Shown here: positions 9,422 through 18,777 of the stretch, in pieces
How positions within the stretch are numbered: position 1 is the first letter of the stretch
Layout: the number at the start of each line of letters is the position of its first letter
Assembly: GCA_902603925.1 (NCBI GenBank)
Contig: CACKWQ010000002.1
Coordinates: forward strand, 49,944-113,943
DNA: 64,000 nt
Source of the DNA: an uncultured Pelagibacteraceae bacterium
GTDB taxonomy: Bacteria > Pseudomonadota > Alphaproteobacteria > Pelagibacterales > Pelagibacteraceae
Direction: 5' to 3'
The notes under the pieces: model-generated
What the model was told of the DNA's origin: nothing
Database searches by the model: none
The model's input: the letters and a program-made list of their open reading frames with translations, nothing else
Program-made: the position numbers and the translations under genes

Positions 9422-11710
9422 ATGAAAAGAAAAAAAATTGAACATTATTCTGATAAAGAGGCTTTAGATTTTCATAATAGTAATAAATCAGGCAAGATTG
9501 AGATAGTTTCTTCAAAACCAATGACTACAAAAAGAGATCTTGCTTTAGCTTATTCTCCTGGAGTTGCTGCGCCAGTAAAAGCGATATCTGCTAATCCTGA
9601 GCTTGCATATGAGTATACAACTAAAGGAAATCTGGTAGCAGTGATAAGCAATGGAACAGCAATTCTCGGATTGGGTAATTTAGGAGCAATTGCATCAAAA
9701 CCAGTGATGGAAGGTAAAGCAGTTCTATTTAAAAGATTTGCCGATATTGACGCAATAGATTTAGAAATAGATTCAAATAGCTCAGATGAAATAGTTAATT
9801 CTATAAAAAGTTTTGCAAAAAGCTTCGGGGGTATCAACCTAGAAGATATAGCTGCTCCAAACTGTTTTATAATTGAAGACAAACTGAAAAAAATATTAGA
9901 TATTCCGGTATTCCATGATGACCAACATGGGACTGCAATTATAACTTATGCAGCTTTAATGAATGCTTTAGATATATCAAAAAAAAATATAAAAAAAGTT
10001 AAAGTTGTTGTGAACGGAGCCGGTGCTTCGGCGATGGCATGCACAAATTTGCTAATCAAAGCTGGTGTCTCTAAAAATAATTTAATTATGTTAGATAGTA
10101 AAGGAGTTATTTTTAAAGGAAGGAAAAATTTAAATAAGTGGAAATTAATTTATGCATCAAAAACTAAAGCAAGAAAATTAGATCATGCAATAAAAGATGC
10201 AGATGTTTTTCTTGGGTTATCTTCTGCAGGCGTATTAAATAAAGAAAATGTAAAAAGTATGGCAAAAAATCCAATAATTTTTGCTTGTGCGAATCCAGAC
10301 CCCGAAATTACTCCAGAAGAAGTTGAGGAGGTAAGAGATGATGTAATAATTGCAACTGGCAGATCTGATTATCCAAATCAAGTAAATAATCTAATTGGCT
10401 TCCCTTATATATTTAGAGGAGCTTTAGATGTAAGGGCAAAAACAATTAATGATGAAATGAAAATAGCAGCTGCTAATGCGATTGCTTCTCTCGCTAGGGA
10501 AAGAGTACCAGATGAGGTAGTTGCTGCTATGGGTGGTGATAGACCGACCTATGGAAAAGATTATATAATTCCATCGACATTTGATCCAAGGCTTATAAGT
10601 GTAATACCTGTAGCTGTAGCTAAGGCTGCTATTAAAAGTGGTGTTGCAAGAAAAAAAATTATAAATTTTGAACAGTATGCTGAACAACTTAAACAAAGAT
10701 TAGATCCATCTTTAACAATTTTACAAGGTATAAATTCTCAAATTAGAAAAAATCAAAAAAAAGTTGTTTTTGCTGACGGTGAAGATGAAAATACACTGAA
10801 AGCAGCAATTGCTTTTAAAAATAGTGGACTTGGTATTCCGATTCTTGTTGCAAAAGATAAGGTTGTGAAAGAAAGACTAAAAGAGATAGGATATAGTGAA
10901 AATTTTAATATTGAGATAGTAAATTCAACTAAAAAAAAGTTTAGAGAAAAATATTCCAATTTTATTTTTAAAAAACTACATAGAACACAAGGTTTGCTTG
11001 AGAGAGACTGTGATAGATTGGTAAGAAATGATAGAGTAATTTGGGCTTCTTGTATGGTCGCATGTGGTGACGCTGATGCAATGGTGACAGGAAATACTAG
11101 AAGATACGGCCAATCGCTCCAAAAAATTACAAAAGTTGTTGAACCAAGACCTGGGGAAATTATGTTTGGATTAAATATGGTTGTGAATAAAGGAAGAACA
11201 ATATTTATTGGTGATACTAGCGTTCACGAGTATCCTACGTCAAAACAGTTAGCTGAGATAGCAATTTCATCAGCAAGAGTAGTAAGGTTATTTGGATTTA
11301 ATCCAAAAGTTGCTTTTCTTTCTCATTCAACTTTTGGACAGCCAATTACTAGTAGAACTAAACATATAAGAGATGCCGTTGAAATTCTTAAACGAAGAAA
11401 AGTTGATTTCAAATTTGATGGGGACATGCAGCCAGATGTTGCTTTAAGTGAGGAATATAAAGAATTGTATCCAATGTCAGAAATAGTTGGTAATGCGAAT
11501 ATTTTAATTATGCCAGGCCAACACAGCGCAGCAATTTCATATAAAATTATGAAAACAATGAGCAGTGCTAAAGTCATTGGCCCGTTGCTAATCGGTTTGG
11601 GTGCAGCAATTGAAATTGCACCTTTGAGATGTTCTACATCGGAAATATTAAATTTAGCCTCCGTCGCTGCTTATTCAGCTGGTGTGATAGACTATAATAA
11701 AAAAAATTAA
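9422..11710 (+). CDS. maeB: NADP-dependent malic enzyme with phosphotransacetylase-like domain
   Basis: This is the 762-residue hybrid malic enzyme: an N-terminal malic domain (LAYSPGVAAP, FHDDQHGTAI, and the nucleotide-binding NGAGASAMACTNLL) to about residue 420, then a C-terminal phosphate acetyltransferase-like domain (ADGEDENTLKAA, DADAMVTGNTRRY, MPGQHSAAI). It converts malate to pyruvate with NADPH. The PTA-like part is regulatory in characterised MaeB proteins rather than catalytic. The 3' end overlaps the convergent BON lipoprotein gene by 4 bases. Confidence 0.96.
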   Translation: MKRKKIEHYSDKEALDFHNSNKSGKIEIVSSKPMTTKRDLALAYSPGVAAPVKAISANPELAYEYTTKGNLVAVISNGTAILGLGNLGAIASKPVMEGKAVLFKRFADIDAIDLEIDSNSSDEIVNSIKSFAKSFGGINLEDIAAPNCFIIEDKLKKILDIPVFHDDQHGTAIITYAALMNALDISKKNIKKVKVVVNGAGASAMACTNLLIKAGVSKNNLIMLDSKGVIFKGRKNLNKWKLIYASKTKARKLDHAIKDADVFLGLSSAGVLNKENVKSMAKNPIIFACANPDPEITPEEVEEVRDDVIIATGRSDYPNQVNNLIGFPYIFRGALDVRAKTINDEMKIAAANAIASLARERVPDEVVAAMGGDRPTYGKDYIIPSTFDPRLISVIPVAVAKAAIKSGVARKKIINFEQYAEQLKQRLDPSLTILQGINSQIRKNQKKVVFADGEDENTLKAAIAFKNSGLGIPILVAKDKVVKERLKEIGYSENFNIEIVNSTKKKFREKYSNFIFKKLHRTQGLLERDCDRLVRNDRVIWASCMVACGDADAMVTGNTRRYGQSLQKITKVVEPRPGEIMFGLNMVVNKGRTIFIGDTSVHEYPTSKQLAEIAISSARVVRLFGFNPKVAFLSHSTFGQPITSRTKHIRDAVEILKRRKVDFKFDGDMQPDVALSEEYKELYPMSEIVGNANILIMPGQHSAAISYKIMKTMSSAKVIGPLLIGLGAAIEIAPLRCSTSEILNLASVAAYSAGVIDYNKKN

Positions 11711-12300
11711 TCTTTTTTGATTCTTAAATTATCAACCATCAAAATACTCGCAATAACATCCTCTACATCTAAAATTTCTTTAGCCTCTTTAATAACCTCA
11801 TCTTTTTCTTCACTAGTTTCGGATATTCCATAAATGTAAATTACTTTCTTGTAAGTGTCCAAATTATAATTAACAGAGTTAATTTTCTTGTTGAAAATCA
11901 TGGCTGATCTTAGTTGTGATGTAATGAGAACATCTTTGGCTGATTGCTGAAAGTTAAATTTATCTTTAATTTTAATATCATTTTTAACGGATCTTGCACC
12001 CCTAATTTCCCAGGCTAATTTTGTTAACTTCAATTTTTCTTCAGGAGTATCTACTTTTCCTGTCAAAAATATTCTTCCATCTAAGACCTTAGACTTTACA
12101 TTCAAAAAATAATTTTTGTTCATTGATAAAATTTTTGCCTCAAGGCTCTTATCCATGATTGAATCATCTATTTGCGTTCCTAAAGATCTTGGGTCTAATG
12201 CAACTGATACACCTGTTCCAAATACACCTGTTGAAGACGCACCTATACAATTAGAAAGTAACAAAAATAAAAAAGTAAAAACTATAAATCTATTTTTCAT
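11707..12300 (-). CDS. BON-domain lipoprotein (YraP/DolP-like)
   Basis: An N-terminal signal peptide runs to a probable lipobox LLSNC (Cys18). Asn at position -1 is unusual for the consensus, which prefers Gly, Ala or Ser. Two BON domains follow (about residues 45-110 and 120-190), the second with KKVIYIYGISETSEEKDEVI. BON lipoproteins such as YraP/DolP act at the outer membrane and help maintain its integrity. The start overlaps the rsmI stop by 11 bases. The neighbourhood (rsmI, lpoA-like) matches the yraN/diaA/yraP region of proteobacteria, but yraN is missing. Confidence 0.82.
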   Translation of the reverse strand: MKNRFIVFTFLFLLLSNCIGASSTGVFGTGVSVALDPRSLGTQIDDSIMDKSLEAKILSMNKNYFLNVKSKVLDGRIFLTGKVDTPEEKLKLTKLAWEIRGARSVKNDIKIKDKFNFQQSAKDVLITSQLRSAMIFNKKINSVNYNLDTYKKVIYIYGISETSEEKDEVIKEAKEILDVEDVIASILMVDNLRIKKD

Positions 12301-13147
12301 TTTTTAGTTTTAGACAGAAATCATAAATTGTTGATTTAGATACTCTGTCATCTATATTTAAAATTTTCACTATGTCTTTAACACTCAAAAAATTTATTAA
12401 CTTTTTTATGTTAACTTTATCTGATTCGGTGAGCAACAATGAGCTTTTTTTTTGTGTTTCTTTTTCTGAGATCACAATGGTTAGTTCTCCCTTTAAGGTT
12501 TTTTCAAAAGTATTTAAGTTTTTAATGTCATCTCTAATAAATTCCTCAAAATATTTAGTAATTTCCCTGCAAATAACAATTTTCCGATCATCAAAATAAA
12601 TTTTTAGGTATGGAATAATTTTGTTTATTTTTTTACTTGAGATAAAAAATATTATTGAACCAGGAAGGTTAGATAAAAACAAAAGTTCATTTTTTATTTG
12701 TGAATTTTTATCAGGTAGAAAACCCTGAAAATAAAAATTATTAGAAAAACCACTTATCGAAATTGCTGAGGTTAATGCTGATGGTCCTGGTATAGGTACT
12801 AAATTTATGTTATTTTTAATGCATTCATTTATCAATAATTTGCCCGGATCAGATACTAATGGAGTGCCGGCATCACTTATTAAAGAAACTACATTTCCTG
12901 ATAATAAAATATCCTTGATGTTTTTTAAAACTCTAGCTTCATTAAATTTATGATTTAATATTAATTTTGAGTTTATTTTATAATAATTTAAGAGTTTTTT
13001 TGCAACACGTGTATCCTCACATATTATAAAATTTGACTTTTTAAGAACATCCAAAGCTCTTAAAGTTATATCCCCTAAATTTCCAATTGGTGTTGAAACT
13101 ATATATAAACCACTTTTAATCTTATTTTTGTCTAGTTCTAGATGCAT
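12290..13147 (-). CDS. rsmI: 16S rRNA (cytidine-1402-2'-O)-methyltransferase RsmI
   Basis: Signature blocks are GLYIVSTPIGNLGDIT near the N-terminus, EDTRVAKKLLNYY, SDAGTPLVSDPG and PIPGPSALTSAISISGF. These define RsmI, a SAM-dependent tetrapyrrole-methylase-fold enzyme that 2'-O-methylates C1402 of 16S rRNA. I use the ATG at 13147 (MHLELDKN); an upstream in-frame ATG at 13159 would add four residues. The 13147 ATG overlaps an ATGCAT palindrome and faces the divergent lpoA-like gene. The C-terminal helical extension is present (total about 285 residues). Confidence 0.95.
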   Translation of the reverse strand: MHLELDKNKIKSGLYIVSTPIGNLGDITLRALDVLKKSNFIICEDTRVAKKLLNYYKINSKLILNHKFNEARVLKNIKDILLSGNVVSLISDAGTPLVSDPGKLLINECIKNNINLVPIPGPSALTSAISISGFSNNFYFQGFLPDKNSQIKNELLFLSNLPGSIIFFISSKKINKIIPYLKIYFDDRKIVICREITKYFEEFIRDDIKNLNTFEKTLKGELTIVISEKETQKKSSLLLTESDKVNIKKLINFLSVKDIVKILNIDDRVSKSTIYDFCLKLKNEK

Positions 13148-13177
13148 AATTATGCTCAATATATTATTAATAATACA

Positions 13178-14329
13178 ATGAAAATTTTTATTAGATACAT
13201 TTATATTTTATTTTTTGTTTGTTTTGTTTATGAAAAAGCAAGCTCGAGTGAGAAAATTAAAATTGGATTGGTTGTTCCATTATCTGGGGAATATGGTAAA
13301 ATTGGAAATTCAATTATTAATGCTACAAGATTAGCTTTAAATTCTATTAATAACGATAAAATTCAAATATTGCCAAGAGATAACAAATCTGATCCAACTA
13401 CCACACTTAATGTTGCAAAAAAGCTTTACGAAGATCAAAATGTTAAAATTATAATTGGTCCAATTTTTAAGAAAAATAATATTTATTTAGATCGAATACC
13501 CGAAGTTACATTTTTATCTTTAACGAACAAGTTAAGTAATAATCCTGACAATGTTATTAGCGCAGGTGTGAATGCTATTTCACAACTAAAAGCAATTAAA
13601 AAGTTTACAGAGGATCAAAACTTAAAAAGAACAGTTTTATTAAAACCTAATTCCGATTTCAAAAATGAAATTGATATTGCAATCTCAAATTTAAAGATAA
13701 ATCTTAAAGACAATTTTATTTATGAGTCAGATCCAACAGTCTTAACCTCTCAGATAGAGAAAATAACAAAATATAATATAAGAAAGCAAAATTTATTAGA
13801 CGAGATAAAGAGAGTTGAAAATTCTGATGATCCAAACAAGGAAAAAAAAATTGAAAAACTAAAAAAGAGGGACACTATTGGCGGTTTAAATTTTGACTCA
13901 GTTATAATTGCGGATTTTGACGAAAATCTTAAAAGCGTTGCTACATCTCTTCTTTATACCGACGTATCTACAAATAGAGTTCATTATATAACTTTAAATC
14001 AATGGTTTGATAAAGCTTTATTAAAAGATAAGTCACTTCAGCCTATATATTTTCCTTCAATAAATAAAAATAATTATGAAGAATTTATAATTAATTATGA
14101 ATTAAATTTTAATGAAGTTCCAAATCAAATATCCTTTTTAAGTTATGATATTGCTGGTCTAGTTTACTACTTGATTTATAAAAATAATTTTAAAGTTGAG
14201 AAAGAAATATTTTACGAAAAAAATAAGTTTAAAGGTAAAATTGGGGTTTTTGAGATAAATAAAAATATTATTACCCATGAATTAAATTTTTACGTAGCTG
14301 AAAATGAAAAGTTTAAAAAAATTTTCTAA
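13178..14329 (+). CDS. LpoA-like penicillin-binding protein activator (periplasmic-binding-protein fold)
   Basis: A secreted protein of about 383 residues. From the ATG at 13178 there is a clear signal peptide (MKIFIRYIYILFFVCFVYEKASSS), then KIGLVVPLSGEYGKIG and IIIGPIFKK, the fold and spacing of leucine-binding/LpoA-like type I binding proteins. In alphaproteobacteria this gene lies divergent from rsmI and is annotated as a penicillin-binding protein activator. The longer start at 13142 would put 12 non-hydrophobic residues before the signal peptide. No lipobox cysteine is seen, unlike E. coli LpoA. Overlaps rdgB by 17 bases at the 3' end. Confidence 0.8.
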   Translation: MKIFIRYIYILFFVCFVYEKASSSEKIKIGLVVPLSGEYGKIGNSIINATRLALNSINNDKIQILPRDNKSDPTTTLNVAKKLYEDQNVKIIIGPIFKKNNIYLDRIPEVTFLSLTNKLSNNPDNVISAGVNAISQLKAIKKFTEDQNLKRTVLLKPNSDFKNEIDIAISNLKINLKDNFIYESDPTVLTSQIEKITKYNIRKQNLLDEIKRVENSDDPNKEKKIEKLKKRDTIGGLNFDSVIIADFDENLKSVATSLLYTDVSTNRVHYITLNQWFDKALLKDKSLQPIYFPSINKNNYEEFIINYELNFNEVPNQISFLSYDIAGLVYYLIYKNNFKVEKEIFYEKNKFKGKIGVFEINKNIITHELNFYVAENEKFKKIF

Positions 14330-14921
14330 TTTTTTTAAAAGCTTTTATTCTATGATCAATTTTATGTTTTACTGATGGTTTCATTTGACCAAAAGTTAGT
14401 CTTTTACCATTTGGAATAAAAATTGGATCATAACCGAAACCATTTGATCCAATTTTTCTTTTTGAGATCCTGCCTTCTATTTTACCTTCAACTGTAACAG
14501 TTTTAAAATTAGGCCCATAGAGTGTAAGTGCACATCTAAATCTTGCCTTTACTTTAAATTTTGTATTAATCCAGTTTTTCTTTTTTTTATTTATTTTTTT
14601 ATAAATTTTTTTTATTGCAATATTAAAATTATTATTCTTGCCCGCCCATCTCGATGAATAAATTCCAGGCGAGTTATTTAACAAGTCTATTTCAAGGCCA
14701 GAGTCATCGGCTAAACATATCTTTCTAGATATTTTTGAGTAATATTTAGCTTTTATAAGAGAGTTACCTTTAAAACTTTTGCTCGTTTCTTTTGGACTTT
14801 TAATATTATAAAACTTTGGGGTTGTAATTTTTATCCTTTTTGGAAGCAAATCTCTTATTTCTCTTAATTTTCCTTTATTATTCGATCCTATATATATCTC
14901 TTTAATTTTTTTAACTAACAT
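14313..14921 (-). CDS. rdgB: XTP/dITP diphosphatase RdgB (Ham1)
   Basis: A house-cleaning nucleotide pyrophosphatase that removes non-canonical purine triphosphates. Visible motifs: IGSNNKGKLREI at the N-terminus, KSFKGNSLIKAKYYSK, LADDSGLEID, SPGIYSSRWAGK and SNGFGYDPIFIP. The length of 202 residues is normal. In alphaproteobacteria it often sits beside the grpE/hrcA heat-shock cluster, as here, where grpE starts divergently 36 bases away. Confidence 0.95.
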   Translation of the reverse strand: MLVKKIKEIYIGSNNKGKLREIRDLLPKRIKITTPKFYNIKSPKETSKSFKGNSLIKAKYYSKISRKICLADDSGLEIDLLNNSPGIYSSRWAGKNNNFNIAIKKIYKKINKKKKNWINTKFKVKARFRCALTLYGPNFKTVTVEGKIEGRISKRKIGSNGFGYDPIFIPNGKRLTFGQMKPSVKHKIDHRIKAFKKIRKFF

Positions 14922-14950
14922 CTAGAAATTTTAACTTTACTTACCATATA
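14922..14950 (+). promoter_or_regulatory. Possible heat-shock (sigma-32-type) promoter of grpE
   Basis: CTAGAAA at 14922-14928 (one mismatch to the CTTGAAA -35) is followed after 15 bases by CCATATA at 14944-14950, similar to a sigma-32 -10. The predicted transcript would begin almost at the grpE ATG (14958), so the mRNA would be nearly leaderless. It is the weakest of three similar elements seen upstream of heat-shock genes in this window. Confidence 0.35.
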
Positions 14951-14957
14951 CATACAA

Positions 14958-15590
14958 ATGGAGAAAGAAGAAATCAAAGAACGAAGTGCTGATGAGAATA
15001 ACTCATCGCTGGAGCAAAACAGTGAGACCTCATTATCAAAGGATGATGGAGAAGTTGCCAATAAAAAACAACCTACCTCTTTAGAAGAAGAGAATAAAAA
15101 ATTAGAAGATAAAATTATCAGACTATATGCTGAGATGGAAAATCAAAGAAGAAGGTATGAGAAAGAAAAAGATGAAGCATTTGAATATGGAGGTTTTTCA
15201 TTTGCAAAAGAAGCATTGAATTTATTAGATAACCTAGAAAGATCAAAACAGTATTTACAAAATGACGAGAGTCTTAAAAATAACGATGCCGTCGATAAAA
15301 TTTTAAATCATATAGATATAATTTATGATGATATGATCTCAATATTTAAAAAAAATAATATTACATTAATCGAGGCTATTGGCAAAAAATTAGATCCTAA
15401 TTTACATCAAGCAATGATTGAAATTGAGGACAATTCAAAAGAGGTGGGTACTGTTATCCAAGAAATACAAAAAGGTTTCTTATTAAAAGAAAGGCTACTT
15501 AGACCCTCGCTCGTTGGGGTTTCGAAGAAAGCTAGCAAAAAAGAGGAAAAAAAAGAAAACAATGATCAAAAAGATAAGAAAAATCAGTAA
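14958..15590 (+). CDS. grpE: Nucleotide exchange factor GrpE
   Basis: The 210-residue protein has an acidic, low-complexity N-terminus, a long coiled coil (about 40-110, containing RLYAEMENQRRRYEKEKDEA) and a C-terminal beta domain with KKLDPNLHQAMIEIE and GTVIQEIQKGFLLKERLLRPSLVGVSK, the GrpE signature. It promotes ADP release from DnaK. The tail is lysine-rich. It is followed by dnaK after 68 bases that hold a second candidate promoter. Confidence 0.96.
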   Translation: MEKEEIKERSADENNSSLEQNSETSLSKDDGEVANKKQPTSLEEENKKLEDKIIRLYAEMENQRRRYEKEKDEAFEYGGFSFAKEALNLLDNLERSKQYLQNDESLKNNDAVDKILNHIDIIYDDMISIFKKNNITLIEAIGKKLDPNLHQAMIEIEDNSKEVGTVIQEIQKGFLLKERLLRPSLVGVSKKASKKEEKKENNDQKDKKNQ

Positions 15591-15610
15591 AAATATAATT
15601 TTTTATATGG

Positions 15611-15638
15611 CTTGTACAACTAAAATTAACCCCTATAT
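15611..15638 (+). promoter_or_regulatory. Heat-shock (RpoH-type) promoter of dnaK
   Basis: In the grpE-dnaK gap, CTTGTAC at 15611-15617 and CCCCTATAT at 15630-15638 are separated by 12 bases. They resemble the -35 (CTTG) and -10 (C-rich then TAT) elements of alphaproteobacterial RpoH promoters. The predicted start would be about 15 bases upstream of the dnaK ATG. The GC-rich CCCC stands out against the AT-rich surroundings. Confidence 0.6.
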
Positions 15639-15658
15639 GCATCCTAGGAATTAAATTT

Positions 15659-17593
15659 ATGAGCAAAGTTATTGGTATTGACCTTGGTACAACAAACTCT
15701 TGTGTAGCCGTGATGGAAGGAACTCAAGCAAAAGTGCTAGAGAACGCTGAAGGTGCAAGAACCACACCCTCTGTAGTAGCTTTTACTGAAAACGAAGAAA
15801 AATTAGTTGGACAGCCCGCAAAAAGACAGGCAGTAACTAATCCTGAAAATACTATTTTTGCAGTAAAAAGACTTATTGGAAGAAATTTTGAAGATGCAAC
15901 TGTTAAAAAAGATATAGAAACGTCTCCGTTCAATATAGTAAATTCAGATAAAGGGGACGCATGGATTGAAGCCAAGGGTACCAAATATTCTCCCTCACAA
16001 ATTTCTGCATTTGTTCTACAAAAAATGAAAGAGACAGCAGAAAAATATTTAGGACAAGAGGTATCTAAGGCAGTTATTACTGTTCCTGCATATTTCAATG
16101 ACGCCCAAAGACAAGCAACAAAAGATGCTGGCAAAATAGCTGGGCTTGAAGTTTTGAGAATTATAAATGAACCAACTGCTGCATCACTTGCTTATGGTTT
16201 GGACAAAAAACAAAATAAAAAAATAGCAGTTTACGATTTGGGTGGAGGTACTTTTGATGTATCAATTTTAGAATTAGGTGATGGAGTATTTGAAGTTAAG
16301 TCTACTAATGGAGATACTTTCTTAGGTGGGGAGGACTTTGATAACACTATAGTGGAGTACTTGCTTTCAGAATTTAAAAAGGAAAGTGGAATTGATTTAA
16401 AATCTGACAAATTAGCTTTACAAAGATTAAAAGAAGCAGCTGAAAAAGCAAAAATTGAATTATCTTCAGCAGCACAAACAGAAATTAATTTGCCATTTAT
16501 AACTGCTGATAAAACTGGTCCAAAACACATTAACTTAAAGATGACTAGAGCAAAACTTGAAGCTCTCGTAGAGGAACTAATTACAAGAACAATCCCTCCT
16601 TGTCAGACAGCATTGAAAGATGCTGGATTATCAGCTTCTGATATAAATGAAGTAATACTTGTTGGGGGTATGACTAGAATGCCGAAAGTAATTGAAGAAG
16701 TTAAAAACTTTTTTGGCAAAGAACCTAACAAAAGTGTTAATCCGGATGAGGTAGTTGCAATGGGTGCGGCCATACAAGCAGGAGTTTTGCAAGGTGATGT
16801 TAAAGATGTTTTATTGCTTGATGTAACCCCGTTATCTTTAGGGATAGAGACCTTAGGTGGTGTATCCACTAAGCTTATCGATAAAAATACGACAATTCCA
16901 ACAAAAAAAAGCCAAGTATTTTCTACAGCTGAAGATAATCAGCCAGCTGTTTCTATAAGAGTGCTTCAGGGTGAAAGAGAGATGGCATCTGACAATAAAA
17001 TACTAGGAAATTTTGAGTTGGTAGGAATTGCTCCAGCTCCTAGAGGAGTTCCCCAAATAGAGGTGACATTTGATATAGATGCAAATGGTATAGTAAATGT
17101 TTCAGCTAAAGATAAAGGAACCGGAAAAGAACAAAAAATTCAAATTCAAGCATCCGGGGGGCTTAGTGATGAAGACATTAGTAAAATGGTTAAAGACGCT
17201 GAAGCTAATAAAGAGGCAGACAAAAAAAAGAGAGAAGCGGTTGATGCACGAAATCAGGCAGACACTTTATTGCATTCAACTGAAAAAAATTTAAAAGAGC
17301 ATGGTTCTAAGGTTGGAGATGCTGATAAGAAGGCCATTGAAACAGCGTCAGCTAATCTAAGAAACTCTTTAAAGGGAACTGATATAGAAGAAATAAAGAA
17401 AAAAACTCAAGATTTGGTACAGGCTTCAATGAAGCTTGGTGAAGCAATTTATAAATCTCAACAAAAAACTAAATCTGATGATACACCTAATGATACACCT
17501 AATAAGTCAAAAAAAGAGGATAAAAAAGACGACAATGTTGTTGATGCAGACTTTGAAGAAGTAAAAGACGAGAATAAAGAGAAAAGCGCTTAA
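15659..17593 (+). CDS. dnaK: Chaperone DnaK (Hsp70)
   Basis: A full-length 644-residue Hsp70. The ATPase domain has [45 protein letters not shown] and [13 protein letters not shown]. The substrate-binding domain starts near residue 390 ([17 protein letters not shown]). The helical lid ends in the conserved tail [13 protein letters not shown] 12-base tandem duplication in the tail codes DTPNDTPN (17480-17503). It works with GrpE and DnaJ, encoded on either side. Confidence 0.98.
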   Translation: MSKVIGIDLGTTNSCVAVMEGTQAKVLENAEGARTTPSVVAFTENEEKLVGQPAKRQAVTNPENTIFAVKRLIGRNFEDATVKKDIETSPFNIVNSDKGDAWIEAKGTKYSPSQISAFVLQKMKETAEKYLGQEVSKAVITVPAYFNDAQRQATKDAGKIAGLEVLRIINEPTAASLAYGLDKKQNKKIAVYDLGGGTFDVSILELGDGVFEVKSTNGDTFLGGEDFDNTIVEYLLSEFKKESGIDLKSDKLALQRLKEAAEKAKIELSSAAQTEINLPFITADKTGPKHINLKMTRAKLEALVEELITRTIPPCQTALKDAGLSASDINEVILVGGMTRMPKVIEEVKNFFGKEPNKSVNPDEVVAMGAAIQAGVLQGDVKDVLLLDVTPLSLGIETLGGVSTKLIDKNTTIPTKKSQVFSTAEDNQPAVSIRVLQGEREMASDNKILGNFELVGIAPAPRGVPQIEVTFDIDANGIVNVSAKDKGTGKEQKIQIQASGGLSDEDISKMVKDAEANKEADKKKREAVDARNQADTLLHSTEKNLKEHGSKVGDADKKAIETASANLRNSLKGTDIEEIKKKTQDLVQASMKLGEAIYKSQQKTKSDDTPNDTPNKSKKEDKKDDNVVDADFEEVKDENKEKSA

Positions 17594-17621
17594 GATCGCA
17601 ACTGTTTGTCCGTAATTAGTT

Positions 17622-18752
17622 ATGGCAAAAAGAGATTATTATGACATCTTAGGTATTAACAAAAGCTCCAGTCAAGACCAAATCAAATCAGCGTATAGAA
17701 AATTAGCAGTTAAATTTCATCCAGATAAAAATCCTGGAGACAAATCTGCTGAAGAAAAGTTTAAGGAGGCCTCAGAAGCTTATCATGTCCTTTCAAATTC
17801 AGAAAGAAAACAAAATTATGATAATTTTGGTCATGCGGCCTTTGATAATAATTCAGGTGGGCGAGGAGGATTTGGAAATTTCGATTTTTCAAGCAGCTTC
17901 TCAGATATATTTGAGGACTTTTTTAGTGAAGGATTTAGCGGTGGAGCTAGCAGAAGATCTAGAAGATCAAACTACAGAGGTTCAGATCTAAGATATGATT
18001 TATCAATAAGTCTTGAAGAGGCCTTTTCTGGGAAAAAACAAGATATAAAATTTTCTAGCTCAGAGAAATGTGATATATGTAATGGTAACGGCTCTAAACC
18101 AGGATATAATGCAAGTTCATGTAATATGTGCGGAGGTAATGGCCAAGTCAGATCAAGCCAAGGTTTTTTTACGGTACAACAAACTTGTCCACAGTGTTCG
18201 GGATCCGGTGAAGAAATTACTAACCCATGTAACTCTTGTAATGGTCAAGGAAAGAAACAAGCTTCAAAAAGATTATCTGTTACCATTCCTAAAGGTGTAG
18301 ACGATGGTACTAGAATACGATTAGCAGGAAAAGGTGAGGCTGGATCAAGAGGTGCTGGGAATGGAGATTTATATTTATTTATAAATGTTAATTCCCATGA
18401 ATTGTTTAAAAGGTCTGATGAGCACCTATTTTTTGAATGTCCAGTATCAATTGCAGATGCTGCGCTTGGGGTATCAATTGAAATCCCCACAATCGATGGG
18501 GGCAAAGCTAAAATTAAAATTCCAGCAGGGACTCAAAATGGTAAGCAATTTCGTCTAAGAGGAAAAGGAATGCCTTTGATGAGAAGTGGAGGAGTTGGAG
18601 ACCTTTATGTTCAAGTAAATACTGAAATACCAGTATCTCTTAATAAAGAGCAAAAAGAATTGTTAGAAAAGTTTAGAGAGATTGAGAATGAAAAATCCAA
18701 CCCAAGTATAAAAAAATTCTTCCAAAAAGCTAAAAGTTTTTGGAGTAATTAA
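17622..18752 (+). CDS. dnaJ: Co-chaperone DnaJ (Hsp40)
   Basis: A type I J-protein of 376 residues. The J domain carries HPD in VKFHPDKNPGDK (about residue 32), a Gly/Phe-rich linker follows (GGRGGFGNFDFSSS), and the zinc-finger domain has four CxxCxGxG repeats (CDICNGNG, CNMCGGNG, CPQCSGSG, CNSCNGQG). A C-terminal substrate-binding domain completes it. It delivers clients to DnaK and stimulates its ATPase. Confidence 0.97.
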   Translation: MAKRDYYDILGINKSSSQDQIKSAYRKLAVKFHPDKNPGDKSAEEKFKEASEAYHVLSNSERKQNYDNFGHAAFDNNSGGRGGFGNFDFSSSFSDIFEDFFSEGFSGGASRRSRRSNYRGSDLRYDLSISLEEAFSGKKQDIKFSSSEKCDICNGNGSKPGYNASSCNMCGGNGQVRSSQGFFTVQQTCPQCSGSGEEITNPCNSCNGQGKKQASKRLSVTIPKGVDDGTRIRLAGKGEAGSRGAGNGDLYLFINVNSHELFKRSDEHLFFECPVSIADAALGVSIEIPTIDGGKAKIKIPAGTQNGKQFRLRGKGMPLMRSGGVGDLYVQVNTEIPVSLNKEQKELLEKFREIENEKSNPSIKKFFQKAKSFWSN

Positions 18753-18777
18753 TTTATTTTAATCTATTATAATATTA

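Noticed and set aside
15724-16134. 136-codon minus-strand frame inside dnaK
   Set aside because: Long antisense frames are expected opposite dnaK because of its codon use; no independent start signal.
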